A DNA stretch of 64,000 nucleotides from Saccharomonospora amisosensis (GCF_011761185.1 NZ_JAAOYM010000001.1:4402001-4466000), one strand, 5' to 3'; counted from the first letter of the stretch, positions 17,253 through 27,282 are shown. Numbers and translations are program-made. Notes: generated from the letters alone by a model not told the origin.

Positions 17253-18718
17253 GAGGCAGCGAGTTCGACGAGGGTGCGCGTGGCGAATCCGGTGCCGCCG
17301 GGCACCACCTCGTCGTAGTTCTTGTCCGAGCGCGCGGGGCCCGCGATGTCCAGGTGCGCCCACGGCAGCCCACCCGCGAACTCCCGCAGGAACAGCGCTG
17401 CCACGATGCCGCCGGGACCGGGCGGAACCTGCCGCACGTCGGCGATGTCGCTTCGCACGTCACTGGCGTGGTCGTCGGGAAGCGGCATCCGCCACCACGC
17501 CTCCCCTACCCGCTCGCCCGCGGCCCGCAGCCGCAGTGCCAGGTCGTCGTCGCTGGCGAACAGTCCTCCGGTTCGCAGACCGAGCGCGATCTTCATCGCG
17601 CCGGTCAACGTGGCGACGTCCACGACGAGGTCCGGGGAGAAGCGCGAGGTGCCGTAGGCGAGCGCGTCGGCGAGCACCATCCTGCCCTCCGCGTCGGTGT
17701 TGGTCACCTCGGTGGTGCGCCCGCCGTAGTGCCGCACGACGTCACCTGGCCGGTACGCCGAGCCGGAAATGAGGTTCTCGGCTGCGGGAACCAGCGCGGT
17801 AACGCGCACCCGGAGCCGCAGCGTCGCGATGGCACGCATCGCCGCCAGCACGGCGCCGCCGCCGGACATGTCGGTGCGCATCACCTGCATGCCTTCCGCG
17901 GGCTTCACCGAGATCCCGCCGGTGTCGAAGGTGATGCCCTTGCCGACGAACAGCAGATGTGCCGTGGCCCCGCGAGGCCGGTACACCGCCTCGATCAACC
18001 GCGGTGGACTCGCGGAACCGCCGCCGACTGCGAGCATCCCGCCGAATCCACGCTCGGCCAGCCACCGCTCGTCACGCACGGTGACCGTGAGTCCGGGCAG
18101 GTCGGCGGTGAGCCGCTGGGCCGTGTTGGCGAGCCAGGCCGGGTTCTTGACGTTGGAAGGGGTGTTGGCGAGGTCGCGAGCGAGCGCGGTCGCCCGCGCC
18201 AGCTCGCACGCCCTGCTCACCGCCTCCGTATACGGCTGCGTGGCGTCAGCCGTTGGCGCCACCAGCCGTACCTTGCGCACACCCGTAGCGCCGTTGTCCA
18301 TGCTCACCCGGTACCGGTAGCCCCCGAGCAGCACACCGGTGGCGAACTGGCCGTAGAGGTCGGGGCCCGCCTGCGGCGGCAGCTCGACCTGCACCGTGAC
18401 CGGGCCTCGCCTGCCTGCCGCGTCGCCGCCCTGGCCCGCGTCGGCCGTCGCCGCGCGGGCGAACGCGGCGCCTGCCGCGCGGTAGTCCCTGGCGGTCCCT
18501 TCGCCGACCCCGACGAGCCACCGCGGCCCTTCGGGGCCGGCTAGCGGGCTGACCTCCGCTGCCTTGCCCGTGGCCCGCAGGCGGTTCATAACCTCGGTGT
18601 ACTCGGTTTCGGCCCCGGAAGGGACCACTACCGCGAGAGCGACCCCACGGCGGGCGGCACCTACCACCTCCACATCGGTCAGGTGGGTGGGGATGGAGGG
18701 CAGCGGGGAGCGCGCCAT
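17243..18718 (-). CDS. pepA: Leucyl aminopeptidase (M17, PepA family)
   Basis: Cytosolic di-zinc aminopeptidase of 491 residues that removes N-terminal residues from peptides. An N-terminal macro-like domain is followed by the M17 catalytic domain, with the metal-binding LFVGKGITFDTGGISVKP segment and the family signature NTDAEGRMVLADAL. GGAGG precedes the ATG at 18718. Active enzymes are hexamers. The gene lies 77 bases after DUF3117 on the same strand and could be co-transcribed with it. The mycobacterial homologue PepB lies elsewhere, so the location is lineage-specific. Confidence 0.9.
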   Translation of the reverse strand: MARSPLPSIPTHLTDVEVVGAARRGVALAVVVPSGAETEYTEVMNRLRATGKAAEVSPLAGPEGPRWLVGVGEGTARDYRAAGAAFARAATADAGQGGDAAGRRGPVTVQVELPPQAGPDLYGQFATGVLLGGYRYRVSMDNGATGVRKVRLVAPTADATQPYTEAVSRACELARATALARDLANTPSNVKNPAWLANTAQRLTADLPGLTVTVRDERWLAERGFGGMLAVGGGSASPPRLIEAVYRPRGATAHLLFVGKGITFDTGGISVKPAEGMQVMRTDMSGGGAVLAAMRAIATLRLRVRVTALVPAAENLISGSAYRPGDVVRHYGGRTTEVTNTDAEGRMVLADALAYGTSRFSPDLVVDVATLTGAMKIALGLRTGGLFASDDDLALRLRAAGERVGEAWWRMPLPDDHASDVRSDIADVRQVPPGPGGIVAALFLREFAGGLPWAHLDIAGPARSDKNYDEVVPGGTGFATRTLVELAASYA

Positions 18719-18795
18719 CGACGGCCTCCAGGCACAGTCAGGTGGAGCCAGCCCGAACTGAGGTCAACGCTGGCGGGCGGTCAATGAGGGAACGG

Positions 18796-18963
18796 TCAGC
18801 TGGTGGCCTCCTGAAGGGCCGCACCGAGATCCTTGGCCTCCTCGGCCGACAGCTCGACGACGAGTCGCCCACCACCCTCGAGTGGTACGCGCATCACGAG
18901 GCCCCGCCCCTCCTTAGTCACCTCGAGGGGACCATCTCCGGTCCGGGGCTTCATGGCCGCCAT
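18796..18963 (-). CDS. DUF3117 small protein (Rv1211-like)
   Basis: The 55-residue protein reads as MAAMKPRTGDGPLEVTKEGR at its start and contains a RLVVELSAEEA segment, the DUF3117 pattern conserved in actinobacteria. The ATG at 18963 is chosen because GGAGGGAG lies at the right spacing. M. tuberculosis has the homologue Rv1211 next to tag. No function is established. Small, acidic and probably cytosolic. Confidence 0.85.
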   Translation of the reverse strand: MAAMKPRTGDGPLEVTKEGRGLVMRVPLEGGGRLVVELSAEEAKDLGAALQEATS

Positions 18964-19155
18964 AGCGTGCTCCCTCCGTCTGAACCAGCGCGCCCGGGTC
19001 GCGCTCGCCAAAGCAACCGGGTCAATCGCCATTGTCCCCCATCGGCAGTCGGCCGCGAACGCGGACCGATCTTAGCGCCGGCACATCGCCGCTGGTATGC
19101 GGCTCACGGGCCTGTCAGACTCTCGGGGCAACGCCGACGACGAAGGGTTTTACCA

Positions 19156-19950
19156 GTGACCACAGAGGACGTGCTACGGCGCGAGGACGCCGACGGGGTG
19201 CGCACCCTGACGCTCAACCGGCCGAAGGCGTACAACTCACTCACCGTGGAACTGAAGGAGTCGCTGCTGCGGGAGCTGCGGCAGGCGGCGAGCGATGACG
19301 AGGTCAGGGCACTGGTGCTCACCGGAGCAGGCAAGGCGTTCTGCGCGGGGCAGGACCTCAAGGAGCACATCGGCAAGCTGCGCGCCGGTGACGACTCGCC
19401 GCTGCGGACGGTGTCGCAGCACTACAACCCGATCATCAAAACGATCGTGGACATGCCCAAGCCGGTGATCGCCGCCGTCAACGGGCCCGCCGCCGGGGCC
19501 GGTGCCGCACTCGCCTACGCCGCCGACGTGCGCATAGCGGCGAGCTCGGCGAACTTCATGATGGCCTTCGCCAAAGTTGGCCTCGGACCGGACTCGGGTG
19601 CGTCGTGGACGCTGCAACGACTCATCGGGTACGGCCGCGCGCTTGAGCTCATGCTGCTGGCCCGCACCGTCGAAAGCGAGGAAGCGCTGCGCATCGGGCT
19701 GGTCGGCGAGGTGGTGGCCGACGAGAACCTCGCCGCGCGGGCGCACGAGTTGGCCGCCGGGCTGGCGGCCGGTCCGACGGCGGCCTACTCCTCGATCAAG
19801 TCCACGATGGCGACGGCGGCGCGCAGCACGCTCGACGAGGCACTGGCCGAGGAGGACGCGGGCCAGGCCAGGCTGGGCGCCACCGCCGACCATGCCGAGG
19901 CGGTGGCCGCGTTCGTGGACAAACGCCCGCCCAACTTCAGGGGCAGGTAG
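19156..19950 (+). CDS. Enoyl-CoA hydratase/isomerase, PaaG-like
   Basis: Crotonase-fold protein of 264 residues from GTG 19156. It has the CoA-binding AFCAGQDLKEH oxyanion motif and the second oxyanion segment NGPAAGAGAALA. The region where hydratases carry two catalytic Glu reads FAKVGLGPDSGASW, so only an Asp (about 146) is present. That is the PaaG pattern, which favours isomerisation of enoyl-CoA or epoxyphenylacetyl-CoA over hydration. No phenylacetate pathway genes are nearby, so the substrate is open. It is convergent with tag, with one base between them. Confidence 0.82.
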   Translation: MTTEDVLRREDADGVRTLTLNRPKAYNSLTVELKESLLRELRQAASDDEVRALVLTGAGKAFCAGQDLKEHIGKLRAGDDSPLRTVSQHYNPIIKTIVDMPKPVIAAVNGPAAGAGAALAYAADVRIAASSANFMMAFAKVGLGPDSGASWTLQRLIGYGRALELMLLARTVESEEALRIGLVGEVVADENLAARAHELAAGLAAGPTAAYSSIKSTMATAARSTLDEALAEEDAGQARLGATADHAEAVAAFVDKRPPNFRGR

Positions 19951-19951
19951 C

Positions 19952-20530
19952 TCAGCGGGCAGCGGCGCGGAAGCAGCCTTCGACGTGGTCGTCGACCATG
20001 CCGACGGCCTGCATCATCGCGTAACACGTGGTGGGCCCGACGAAGGCGAAGCCGCGCTTCTTCAACTCCCGCGCCATCGCCTTCGACTCCGGGGTCGTGG
20101 CAGGCACCTCAGCCATCGAGCGTGGCCGCCTCCGCGTCCCGGAGGGCGGCGCGAACGACCACAGCAGCTCGTCGAGCGGGACGTCCAGGGCGACCACCGC
20201 TCTGGCGTTGGTGACGGTGGCCCTGATCTTCGCCCGGTTGCGCACGATGGACGCATCCGCAAGCAGTCGGTCGACGTCGTCGCCGGTGAAGGAGGCGATG
20301 CGCTCGGGGTCGAACCCGGCGAAGGCGCTGCGGAAGCTCTCGCGCTTGCGCAGGATCGTCAACCACGAAAGACCGGACTGGAACGCCTCCAGTGAGAGCC
20401 GTTCGAACAGCTGGCGTTGTCCACGCAGCACCACTCCCCATTCCTCGTCGTGGTAGGCGGCGTAGTCGGGTGCCGAGTTGCCCCATGAACAGCGGGCCAC
20501 CCCGTCGGCGCCGAGCAGTTCGCGGTTCAC
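19952..20530 (-). CDS. tag: DNA-3-methyladenine glycosylase I
   Basis: Base-excision repair glycosylase of 192 residues that removes 3-methyladenine. It has the TagI landmarks: Cys14 near the N-terminus (RCSWGN), YHDEEWG, the FQSGLSWLTILRKRESFR segment and FVGPTTCYAMMQAVGMVDDH near the end, which supply the zinc-binding Cys/His and pocket residues. It is the last gene of a long minus-strand operon; its start overlaps the SRPBCC stop by four bases. M. tuberculosis has tagA at the matching place (Rv1210). Confidence 0.92.
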   Translation of the reverse strand: MNRELLGADGVARCSWGNSAPDYAAYHDEEWGVVLRGQRQLFERLSLEAFQSGLSWLTILRKRESFRSAFAGFDPERIASFTGDDVDRLLADASIVRNRAKIRATVTNARAVVALDVPLDELLWSFAPPSGTRRRPRSMAEVPATTPESKAMARELKKRGFAFVGPTTCYAMMQAVGMVDDHVEGCFRAAAR

Positions 20531-20979
20531 TGGCCCACCACGTAGGACTCGGCGAAGCGGGCGAAGTTGCGCATCGAATGCCGCAGGCCGAGGGCGAACA
20601 CCGGTCGCGCCACCGGCCAGCCGAGCCTGCCGAAGATGCCGAACGGCGGCGTCAGGTGCTCCGACCAGATGAACACCGACCGCTGTGCACCCCTGGCCTG
20701 CACATGAAAGGAACCGGTACCGCGCACGACGGACCCGAGGTGCCGCATCGTGCAGCGCACCGGCGGCTCCCAGCTGGTGATCTCCATCTGGTCCTTCACC
20801 CCGATGCCCGCCACACCCGTGAACGCCTCGATGCGGGAGCCGACGCTGCGGCCGTTACCGGACACCACGCGAACCTCGGTTCCCAGCATCCAGCGGCCCT
20901 GCTGGTTCCAGTCGGTCAGCGCCAGCCAGGTCGTGCCCGCGGGCGCCCCGACCTCCACCGAGGCCACGAGGTCGCTCAT
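20527..20979 (-). CDS. SRPBCC (polyketide cyclase-like) family protein
   Basis: The 150-residue protein has the START/SRPBCC fold pattern. It begins LVASVEVGAPAGTTWLALTD, has a central strand region (MEITSWEPPVRCTMRHLG) and a C-terminal long helix that would cover a hydrophobic cavity. Such proteins bind lipids or small hydrophobic ligands, or act as cyclases. The ligand is unknown. It overlaps the DivIVA-like gene upstream and tag downstream by four bases each, so all three are co-translated. Confidence 0.78.
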   Translation of the reverse strand: MSDLVASVEVGAPAGTTWLALTDWNQQGRWMLGTEVRVVSGNGRSVGSRIEAFTGVAGIGVKDQMEITSWEPPVRCTMRHLGSVVRGTGSFHVQARGAQRSVFIWSEHLTPPFGIFGRLGWPVARPVFALGLRHSMRNFARFAESYVVGQ

Positions 20980-21293
20980 CGTGCGGCCCCTCGGGTCCGT
21001 TCGGCCAGCTCGGCCTCCAATTCGACCACTTTGGCTCGCAGGTCGTCGAGTTCGACGCCCAGCCGGTTGAGCACCCAGTCGACCTCGGCCATCTTGTAGC
21101 CGCGCAGCACGAGCTGGAACTTCACGCTCCTGATGTCATCGCCGGTGATGTCCTGCGCGGGTAGCCGCGTCGGCGAACTGCCAGGCGCCAGCGGGGCGAG
21201 CTCCTCGCCACGGCCGAACACGACGGCCGCGACCAGGAACACCACGGCCGCCACTAGCAGCATCACCAACAGGTAGATGAGCGCGGTGGTCAC
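20976..21293 (-). CDS. Small membrane protein with DivIVA-type motif
   Basis: The 105-residue protein has one N-terminal membrane helix (about 4-27) and a cytosolic part containing FQLVLRGYKMAEVDWVLNRL, the typical N-terminal DivIVA motif, followed by a short coiled coil (ELDDLRAKVVELEAELAE). DivIVA domains bind curved membranes at poles or septa. The mycobacterial counterpart is probably Rv1209. It starts 27 bases after gpgS, inside the dapE-tag operon. A role linking wall synthesis to growth sites is speculation. Confidence 0.78.
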   Translation of the reverse strand: MTTALIYLLVMLLVAAVVFLVAAVVFGRGEELAPLAPGSSPTRLPAQDITGDDIRSVKFQLVLRGYKMAEVDWVLNRLGVELDDLRAKVVELEAELAERTRGAAR

Positions 21294-21320
21294 AGCACGA
21301 TCGTGACATACGCCGCCACC

Positions 21321-22262
21321 TCACGTGCGCGTCGCCAGCACCTCGCGCATCGGAGGCCGGTCGAGTACGGGCACCTGCTTGACGTCCGCCACCCACTGGC
21401 CCGCGACCTGCACGAACTGGGTCAGTTCCTCGGCACCCCGTTCTGCGACACCGCACCGGTCGAGCGCGGTGCTCAGGATCTGCCGTGCCATCACGCCCAG
21501 TTGCAGCAACGAGCGGTTGCGGTGCTTGCGCACACCGAGGTTCACCTGTGCGAGTGCGTCGAGTCCGTACCGGGCCTCGGCGTCGAGCAGCAACCCGATC
21601 TCCACGCCGTAGCCCGTGGCGAACGGGACCGATTCCAGCAGCCGCCTCGTCGCCGCGTACTCGCCGCCGAGCGGCTGCACCAGCCAGGAAAGCGACGGCC
21701 GCAGCGCGGCCAGTAGCGGCCGGGCCAGCAGCTCGGTGACCCTGCCTCCGCCGGTGCCGAACTCGTCGGTCTCCAGCCGAAGCGGCCTGCGGTAGAAGCC
21801 CTTGACCAGCTCGACACCGGACGCGCACAGCAGCGGGCCCAGCAGCGACGGCACGAACTCAGGATCGGGCTCGACCAGGTCGGAGTCGAGAAAGACGATC
21901 AGTTCACCCGAGGTGGCGGCCAGCGAGCGCCACAGCACCTCGCCCTTACCCGGCAGCGGTTCCCAGTCCTGCAGCACGTCCTCGCGGTGGACCACCTTCG
22001 CACCGGCTTGCGCCGCGACGACCGCGGTGCCGTCGGTGGACCCGGAGTCGATCACCACCAGCTCGTCGACGAGCGACCCCAGCAGCGGGCGCACCGATGC
22101 CACCACGTCGCCGACGGTCGCCTCCTCGTTCAGCGCGGGCAGCACGACCGACACGGTCCGCGAGCCCTTGGCGCGCAACAGCTCCTCGGGCTTCCACGTC
22201 GGCGACTGCCAGGTGCGCCTCGCGAACCACTGCTCGTTCACTCGGCGACTCAGTCCGCCCAC
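21321..22262 (-). CDS. gpgS: Glucosyl-3-phosphoglycerate synthase GpgS
   Basis: GT81 transferase of 313 residues. It joins glucose from a nucleotide sugar to 3-phosphoglycerate, the first step to glucosylglycerate and methylglucose lipopolysaccharide. It has [14 protein letters not shown], the metal-binding DSD in [13 protein letters not shown], and the C-terminal [17 protein letters not shown] segment, closely like mycobacterial Rv1208. The first codon is GTG at 22262, inside the LOG gene; GTG 22241, nine bases after that gene's stop, is an alternative. Part of the dapE-LOG-LOG-gpgS operon. Confidence 0.9.
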   Translation of the reverse strand: MGGLSRRVNEQWFARRTWQSPTWKPEELLRAKGSRTVSVVLPALNEEATVGDVVASVRPLLGSLVDELVVIDSGSTDGTAVVAAQAGAKVVHREDVLQDWEPLPGKGEVLWRSLAATSGELIVFLDSDLVEPDPEFVPSLLGPLLCASGVELVKGFYRRPLRLETDEFGTGGGRVTELLARPLLAALRPSLSWLVQPLGGEYAATRRLLESVPFATGYGVEIGLLLDAEARYGLDALAQVNLGVRKHRNRSLLQLGVMARQILSTALDRCGVAERGAEELTQFVQVAGQWVADVKQVPVLDRPPMREVLATRT

Positions 22263-22819
22263 TTGTCGACCGGCCGGGCATCGTGCCGGGCGAAGGCGTC
22301 GAGCAGCGCCTCGGCGTCGGTTTCGATGGTCAGCAGCTCCCGGCTGGCCCGGTTCAGGAACCCCTCGTCGACCATGTGCTGGATGAAGCCGCGCAACTCG
22401 CGGTAGTAGCCGCGCACGTCAAGCAGGCCGACGGGTTTGGCGTGCAGCCCCAGCTGGGCCCAGGTCCACACCTCGAACAGCTCCTCAAGCGTGCCGGCGC
22501 CGCCCGGCAGCGCCACGAAGCCGTCCGAAAGCGCCGCCATCATCGCCTTGCGCTCGTGCATGTCCTCCACGACGTGTAGCTGGGTGAGCCCGGCGTGTGC
22601 GATCTCCTCCCGCATCAGGTGCTTGGGAATCACACCGATCACCTCGCCACCCGCGGCGAGTGTGGCGTCGGCGACCACCCCCATGAGTCCCACCTGGCCG
22701 CCGCCGTAGACGACGCCGATGCCCCGCCGTGCCAGCAGCCCGCCGAGCGCGGCGGCGTCGTCGGCGTAGCCGGGCTCGGCACCTTTCGACGACCCGCAGA
22801 AGACACAGAGCCGATCCAC
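22250..22819 (-). CDS. LOG-family (TIGR00730) Rossmann protein, second copy
   Basis: The 189-residue protein is of the Lonely Guy family, which cleaves cytokinin-type nucleoside monophosphates to free base and ribose phosphate. It has the [10 protein letters not shown] start, the catalytic [12 protein letters not shown] (PGGxGTxxE) motif and [10 protein letters not shown]. It is the shorter, typical LOG form and the likely counterpart of Rv1205. The GTG start overlaps the stop of the upstream paralogue by one base (TAGTG), so the two are translationally coupled. Confidence 0.87.
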   Translation of the reverse strand: MDRLCVFCGSSKGAEPGYADDAAALGGLLARRGIGVVYGGGQVGLMGVVADATLAAGGEVIGVIPKHLMREEIAHAGLTQLHVVEDMHERKAMMAALSDGFVALPGGAGTLEELFEVWTWAQLGLHAKPVGLLDVRGYYRELRGFIQHMVDEGFLNRASRELLTIETDAEALLDAFARHDARPVDKWAD

Positions 22820-23601
22820 TAGTGCGTGTCCTCCCAGGCCTTGTACGCCTCCAGCACCACGCCGACCGCGTCGTCGATGTCGTCGGTGACGTGCAGCAAA
22901 GCCGCGTCCCGGTCGCCGATCTTTCCTTCCGACAGCACCGTTCCGCGCACCCAGTCGTAGAGCCCGCCCCAGTAGGCCGACCCGAACAGCACCACCGGGA
23001 ACTTCGTCACCTTCTTGGTCTGCACGAGCGTGAGCGCCTCGAACAGCTCGTCCAGCGTGCCGAAACCGCCAGGCAGGCAGATGAAGGCCTGCGCGTACTT
23101 GACGAACATGGTCTTGCGCGTGAAGAAGTAGCGGAAGTTCACGCCGAGATCGACCCACGGGTTGAGTCCCTGCTCGAACGGCAGCTCGATCCCGAGACCG
23201 ATGGACAGCCCGCCAGCTTCCGACGCACCCCGGTTCACCGCCTCCATCGAGCCGGGCCCGCCGCCGGTGATGGCCGCGAAACCAGCGTTGGCGAGCGCGC
23301 CACCGATGTCGCGGCCCAACTGGTACTCGGGGTGGTCGCGCGGCGTGCGTGCGGAACCGAACACCGTCACCGCCCTCGGCACCTCGGCCAGCGCGCCGAA
23401 CCCCTCTACGAACTCCGCCTGTATCCGCAGCACCCGCCACGGGTCGGTGTGCACCCAGTCGCTCGGGCCCCTCGAGTCGAGCAGGCGTTGGTCGGTGGTG
23501 GTGTCCTCGGCCTGCCGTCCCCTGCGCAGCACGACCGGCCCTCGGTGGCGCTCGGGTGGGTGTTCGTTGTCGCCTCGGACATCGCGCGTCGCCTCGCTCA
23601 C
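22819..23601 (-). CDS. LOG-family (TIGR00730) Rossmann protein, first copy
   Basis: LOG-family paralogue of 260 residues. It is longer at the N-terminus by about 70 polar residues and contains [31 protein letters not shown] and the [14 protein letters not shown] motif. The longer form is often annotated as a lysine decarboxylase-like Rossmann protein, a name known to be misleading. It begins 16 bases after dapE and is joined to the second copy by a one-base overlap. Whether the two form a heteromer is unknown. Confidence 0.87.
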   Translation of the reverse strand: MSEATRDVRGDNEHPPERHRGPVVLRRGRQAEDTTTDQRLLDSRGPSDWVHTDPWRVLRIQAEFVEGFGALAEVPRAVTVFGSARTPRDHPEYQLGRDIGGALANAGFAAITGGGPGSMEAVNRGASEAGGLSIGLGIELPFEQGLNPWVDLGVNFRYFFTRKTMFVKYAQAFICLPGGFGTLDELFEALTLVQTKKVTKFPVVLFGSAYWGGLYDWVRGTVLSEGKIGDRDAALLHVTDDIDDAVGVVLEAYKAWEDTH

Positions 23602-23617
23602 AGCGCCAAGCGTAGAG

Positions 23618-24694
23618 TCATGCCGACAGGAACGACCTCAGTACCTCGAACACCGAGGAGATCTCGCAGGCGGCGACGTGTTCCTGCCTGGTGTGCGCGA
23701 GCGTCGGGTCACCGGGGCCGAGGTTCACTGCGGGCATGCCGAGCGCGGCGAACCGCGCCACGTCGGTCCAGCCGAGTTTCGGCGCCACCCTCCCGCCCGC
23801 GGCGGCGACGAGCTCGGCAGCGGCTGGAGCGGACAGTCCCGGCAGCGCCCCCGCCGAGCTGTCCACCACGGTCAGGTCGAAGCCGTCGAACACCTCCGCC
23901 AGGTGCGCGCGCGCCTGCTCGACGCCGCGATCGGGGGCGAAGCGGTGGTTCACGGCCAGCACGGCGCTGTCCGGAACCACGTTGCCCGACACCCCGCCCG
24001 ACACCCGCACCGCCTGCAACCCCTCGCGGTAGGTGAGCCCGTCGATCTCCACCTCGCGCGGCCGGTACTCGGCGAGCCTGCGCAGCGGTTCGGCGAGGGT
24101 GTGGATGGCGTTGACACCCATCCAGGCCCGTGCGGTGTGCGCCCGCCTGCCCTCGGCCCGCAACTCGACCCGCATGGTGCCCTGGCACCCCGCCTCGATC
24201 ACACCGTTGGACGGCTCGCCGACCACGGCAAGGTCACCCCGCAACCACTGGGGCAGCTCCCGCTCGATTCGGCCGAGCCCGTTGCGGGCGGCCTCGACCT
24301 CCTCGCAGTCGTAGAAGACGAACGTCAGGTCGTGCCTCGGCTCGGTGAGGGTCGCCGCCAGGTGCAGCAGCACCGCATCGCCGCCCTTCATGTCCACCGT
24401 GCCCAGCCCGTGCAGCACCTGCTCCGCGCCGGAACCGGTGCGCGTCAGCGGAAGGTTGTCGTTGACCGGCACCGTGTCGAGGTGCCCGGCGAGCACCACG
24501 CGGCTCGGCCTGCCCAGCGACGTCCTCGCCAGCACGGCATCGCCGTGGCGGACCACCTCCAGGTGCGGCGCCTGCGCGCGCAGCGCCGCCTCCACCGCGT
24601 CGGCGATCTCGGCCTCGGCACCGGAGACGCTGGCGATGTTCACCAGCGCCTCGGTGAGATCGACGGGGTCGGCACGCAAGTCGAGTGAGGGCAT
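23618..24694 (-). CDS. dapE: Succinyl-diaminopimelate desuccinylase DapE
   Basis: M20 zinc peptidase of 358 residues that releases succinate from N-succinyl-LL-diaminopimelate in the lysine and peptidoglycan pathway. Metal-binding motifs are visible: [11 protein letters not shown] (His, Asp), [29 protein letters not shown], and a late His in [11 protein letters not shown]. The ATG at 24694 is chosen over longer frames because it matches the usual N-terminus. It heads the operon running to tag. dapD and dapC lie just to the right on other transcripts. Confidence 0.9.
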   Translation of the reverse strand: MPSLDLRADPVDLTEALVNIASVSGAEAEIADAVEAALRAQAPHLEVVRHGDAVLARTSLGRPSRVVLAGHLDTVPVNDNLPLTRTGSGAEQVLHGLGTVDMKGGDAVLLHLAATLTEPRHDLTFVFYDCEEVEAARNGLGRIERELPQWLRGDLAVVGEPSNGVIEAGCQGTMRVELRAEGRRAHTARAWMGVNAIHTLAEPLRRLAEYRPREVEIDGLTYREGLQAVRVSGGVSGNVVPDSAVLAVNHRFAPDRGVEQARAHLAEVFDGFDLTVVDSSAGALPGLSAPAAAELVAAAGGRVAPKLGWTDVARFAALGMPAVNLGPGDPTLAHTRQEHVAACEISSVFEVLRSFLSA

Positions 24695-24719
24695 GTCCGA
24701 ACCGTAGCGCGGGGGTGCG

Positions 24720-24725
24720 TACGGT
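24720..24725 (+). promoter_or_regulatory. Predicted -10 box of the lipoprotein gene
   Basis: TACGGT lies 6 bases before the GTG at 24732, with no ribosome site. It falls in the 37-base gap between divergent dapE and the lipoprotein gene. Confidence 0.35.
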
Positions 24726-24731
24726 GTTGCC

Positions 24732-25169
24732 GTGCGCATGACAGTTGCCACGGCCGCCGTTGTCGCGGCGTTGCTGACGATCGCGGGTTGTTCCCGCGAA
24801 GCGGGCCCCATGCCCGAACAGCAGCCGCAGGACCCCGGACCAGGGGCGCTCACGGTCAAGTTGAACGCGCTCAGCGCCGATGAGTGCTTCCGGTCTCCGG
24901 AGTCGGTGCCCGCGCCCAACTGTGAGAAGTACGTGACCCAGGTGGCCAGCGTTCCCGAAACGGCGCGGCGCTTCGTCGACGCGGCGGGCAGCCAGCTCAA
25001 CCGCGCGGCGAACGAACTCGCGTCGGGTATCGCCGCCTACCGCGACAACGGGTGCGCCCAGGGTGGCGGCCAGTCGTGTTCGACCGCGCTCACCGACATC
25101 GCGACCGCTCTGGAGGCGGTGCGGCGGGAGGTGTCGGCCCTGCCGGACGTGACGACACGGCCGAGCTGA
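24732..25169 (+). CDS. Small secreted lipoprotein of unknown function
   Basis: The 145-residue protein has a signal peptide ending in the lipobox TIAGC (Cys about 20), a Pro/Gln-rich linker and a mature part with four further Cys (CFRSPES, NCEKY, GCAQGG, SCSTAL) that could form two disulfides. The fold looks all-helical. I do not recognise a family. The first codon GTG is followed two codons later by ATG, and either may start. It lies between dapE and dapD, divergent from dapE. Confidence 0.72.
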   Translation: MRMTVATAAVVAALLTIAGCSREAGPMPEQQPQDPGPGALTVKLNALSADECFRSPESVPAPNCEKYVTQVASVPETARRFVDAAGSQLNRAANELASGIAAYRDNGCAQGGGQSCSTALTDIATALEAVRREVSALPDVTTRPS

Positions 25170-25177
25170 GCAACGGC

Positions 25178-25183
25178 TACCGT
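25178..25183 (+). promoter_or_regulatory. Predicted -10 box of dapD
   Basis: TACCGT lies 7 bases before the GTG start of dapD at 25191, with no Shine-Dalgarno sequence between. This would give a leaderless message separate from the lipoprotein gene that ends 21 bases upstream. Confidence 0.35.
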
Positions 25184-25190
25184 AGCGGCC

Positions 25191-26174
25191 GTGAGCGAGC
25201 AGACCCCCAACCCAGATACGACCGGCGCGACCGGCGTCGGCCTTGCCACCGTGACAGGCGACGGGACCGTCCTCGACACCTGGTTCCCTCACCCGAAGCT
25301 GACGGCCGCGGCCTCGGGCGGCACCGAGCGGCTGACCGAGGCACAGGCCGAGGAACTGCTCGGGGATTCGGTTTCGGCGCTGCTCGGCCAGGACAGCGAC
25401 CGAGGCGTCGAGGTGGTGGCCGTGCGCACCTCGATCGCCTCGCTTTCGCAGCCCCCTGCCGACGCCCACGACGTCTACCTGCGGCTGCACCTGCTCTCCC
25501 ACCGGCTGGTCCGCCCGCACGGGCAGAACCTCGACGGAGTGTTCGGCCTGCTGTCCAACGTCGTGTGGACCAACCACGGCCCGTGCCCCGTTGAGGGCTT
25601 CGAGACGGCCAGGATGCGGCTGCGGGCGCGCGGCCAGGTGACGGTGTACGGCGTCGACAAGTTCCCTCGCATGGTGGACTACGTGGTGCCCTCCGGGGTG
25701 CGGATCGCTGATGCGGACCGGGTGCGCCTCGGTGCTCACCTGGCGAGCGGCTCCACCGTGATGCACGAGGGATTCGTGAACTTCAACGCGGGCACGCTGG
25801 GCGCCTCGATGGTGGAGGGCCGGATCTCGGCCGGAGTCGTGGTCGGCGACGGAACCGACATCGGCGGCGGCGCCTCGATCATGGGCACCCTCTCCGGTGG
25901 CGGCAAGGAAGTGATCTCGATCGGCGAGCGCTGCTTGATCGGCGCCAACGGCGGTGTCGGCATCTCGCTCGGCGACGACTGTGTTGTCGAGGCAGGCCTC
26001 TACATCACGGCGGGCACGAAGGTCAACGTAGAAGGCAAGTCGGTGAAGGCAAGGGAGCTGTCCGGCCTCTCCGGTGCGCTGTTGCGCCGCAACTCGACCA
26101 CGGGCGCCGTCGAGGTCGTATCCCGTGCGGGCGCTGGTGTCGAGCTGAACGCCGCCCTGCACGCCAACGACTGA
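25191..26174 (+). CDS. dapD: Tetrahydrodipicolinate N-succinyltransferase DapD
   Basis: Lysine/peptidoglycan pathway enzyme that adds succinate from succinyl-CoA to tetrahydrodipicolinate. The 327 residues match the actinobacterial DapD class. An N-terminal domain is followed by a left-handed beta-helix with hexapeptide repeats ([57 protein letters not shown]), which makes the trimer and active site. GTG start. Converges with dapC, 13 bases apart. Confidence 0.92.
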   Translation: MSEQTPNPDTTGATGVGLATVTGDGTVLDTWFPHPKLTAAASGGTERLTEAQAEELLGDSVSALLGQDSDRGVEVVAVRTSIASLSQPPADAHDVYLRLHLLSHRLVRPHGQNLDGVFGLLSNVVWTNHGPCPVEGFETARMRLRARGQVTVYGVDKFPRMVDYVVPSGVRIADADRVRLGAHLASGSTVMHEGFVNFNAGTLGASMVEGRISAGVVVGDGTDIGGGASIMGTLSGGGKEVISIGERCLIGANGGVGISLGDDCVVEAGLYITAGTKVNVEGKSVKARELSGLSGALLRRNSTTGAVEVVSRAGAGVELNAALHAND

Positions 26175-26187
26175 CCGGGGCCGCCCG

Positions 26188-27282
26188 CTAGGCCTCGGCG
26201 AGCCGAGCGGCCGCGGCTTCGACCCGCTCGTCGGTGGCCGTCAGCGCGATACGCACGTGCTGGCGGCCCTTCGGGCCGTAGAAGGAGCCGGGCGCGACGA
26301 GGATGCCGTGCTGGGCGAACCAGTCCACGCTCGCCAGTGCGTCCTCGTCCCGGGTAGCCCACAGGTAAAGGCCCGCCTCGGAGTAGTCGATGCGGAATCC
26401 CACCTTCTCCAGCGCCGAGCGCAATACGGCGCGCCGGTTAGCGTAGCGTTCCCGCTGCCCGCGCAGCGCGGTGTCGTCGCGCAGCGCCACGGTCATCGCC
26501 TCCTGCACCGGCCTCGGCACGATCATCCCCGCATGCTTGCGCACGGCCAGCAGGTCACGCACGAGCGCGGGGTCGCCGGTGACGAAACCCGCACGGTAGC
26601 TGGCCAGGTTCGCCGACTTCGACAACGAATGAACGGCGAGCAGGCCGTCCATGCGTCCACCGTGGACATCGGGATGCAGTATCGAGATGGGTTCGCTCTC
26701 CCAGCCGAGCGCGAGGTAACACTCGTCGGAGACGACGATCGTGCCGCGCTCGCGTGCCCACTGGACCACCTTGCGCAGGTGTTCGAGGCCGAGCACTCGC
26801 CCCGTCGGATTGGACGGCGAGTTCAGCCACAGCAGCGCGGGCCTGCCGGGGCCGACGGCGGTCACCCCGTCCGAGCGCAGCACCGAAGCGCCTGCCAGCA
26901 GGGCGCCCACCTCGTAGGTGGGGTAGGCGAGCTCGGGGATGACCACCATCGAGCCCGGCTTCACGCCAAGCAGTGTCGGCAGCCACGCGACCAGTTCTTT
27001 CGACCCGATCGTGGGAAGCACGGCATCCGGGTCGATCCCCTCGACGCCATGCCTACGGCCCAACGCCTCCACAGCGGCCGATCGCAACGCGGCCGTGCCG
27101 TGGGTGGTCGGGTAACCGGGGATCTGCGACACCGAGGCCAGTGCCTCGCGCACGGGTTCGGGCACCGGGTCGACCGGTGTCCCGACGGACAGGTCGACGA
27201 TGCCGCCGGGATGAGCCCGCGCGCGCCGGCTCTGCTCGGCCAGCGAGTCCCAGGGGAAGTCGGGCAGCCGCGAGCGGGTCAT
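26188..27282 (-). CDS. dapC: Succinyldiaminopimelate transaminase DapC
   Basis: PLP-dependent fold-type I aminotransferase of 364 residues from ATG 27282. It has [12 protein letters not shown], the aspartate in [12 protein letters not shown], and the PLP lysine in [18 protein letters not shown]. It makes N-succinyl-LL-diaminopimelate. The start overlaps the fdxC stop by four bases, the same fdxC-dapC pairing as Rv1177-Rv1178. With dapD and dapE, three steps of the succinylase route sit within 3.7 kb on three transcripts. Confidence 0.88.
   Translation of the reverse strand: MTRSRLPDFPWDSLAEQSRRARAHPGGIVDLSVGTPVDPVPEPVREALASVSQIPGYPTTHGTAALRSAAVEALGRRHGVEGIDPDAVLPTIGSKELVAWLPTLLGVKPGSMVVIPELAYPTYEVGALLAGASVLRSDGVTAVGPGRPALLWLNSPSNPTGRVLGLEHLRKVVQWARERGTIVVSDECYLALGWESEPISILHPDVHGGRMDGLLAVHSLSKSANLASYRAGFVTGDPALVRDLLAVRKHAGMIVPRPVQEAMTVALRDDTALRGQRERYANRRAVLRSALEKVGFRIDYSEAGLYLWATRDEDALASVDWFAQHGILVAPGSFYGPKGRQHVRIALTATDERVEAAAARLAEA

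Noticed and set aside
24234-26162. Long minus-strand frame of 642 codons opposite dapD and the lipoprotein gene
   Set aside because: Arg/His/Gly-rich shadow frame typical of high-GC DNA. DapD on the other strand is clearly conserved.
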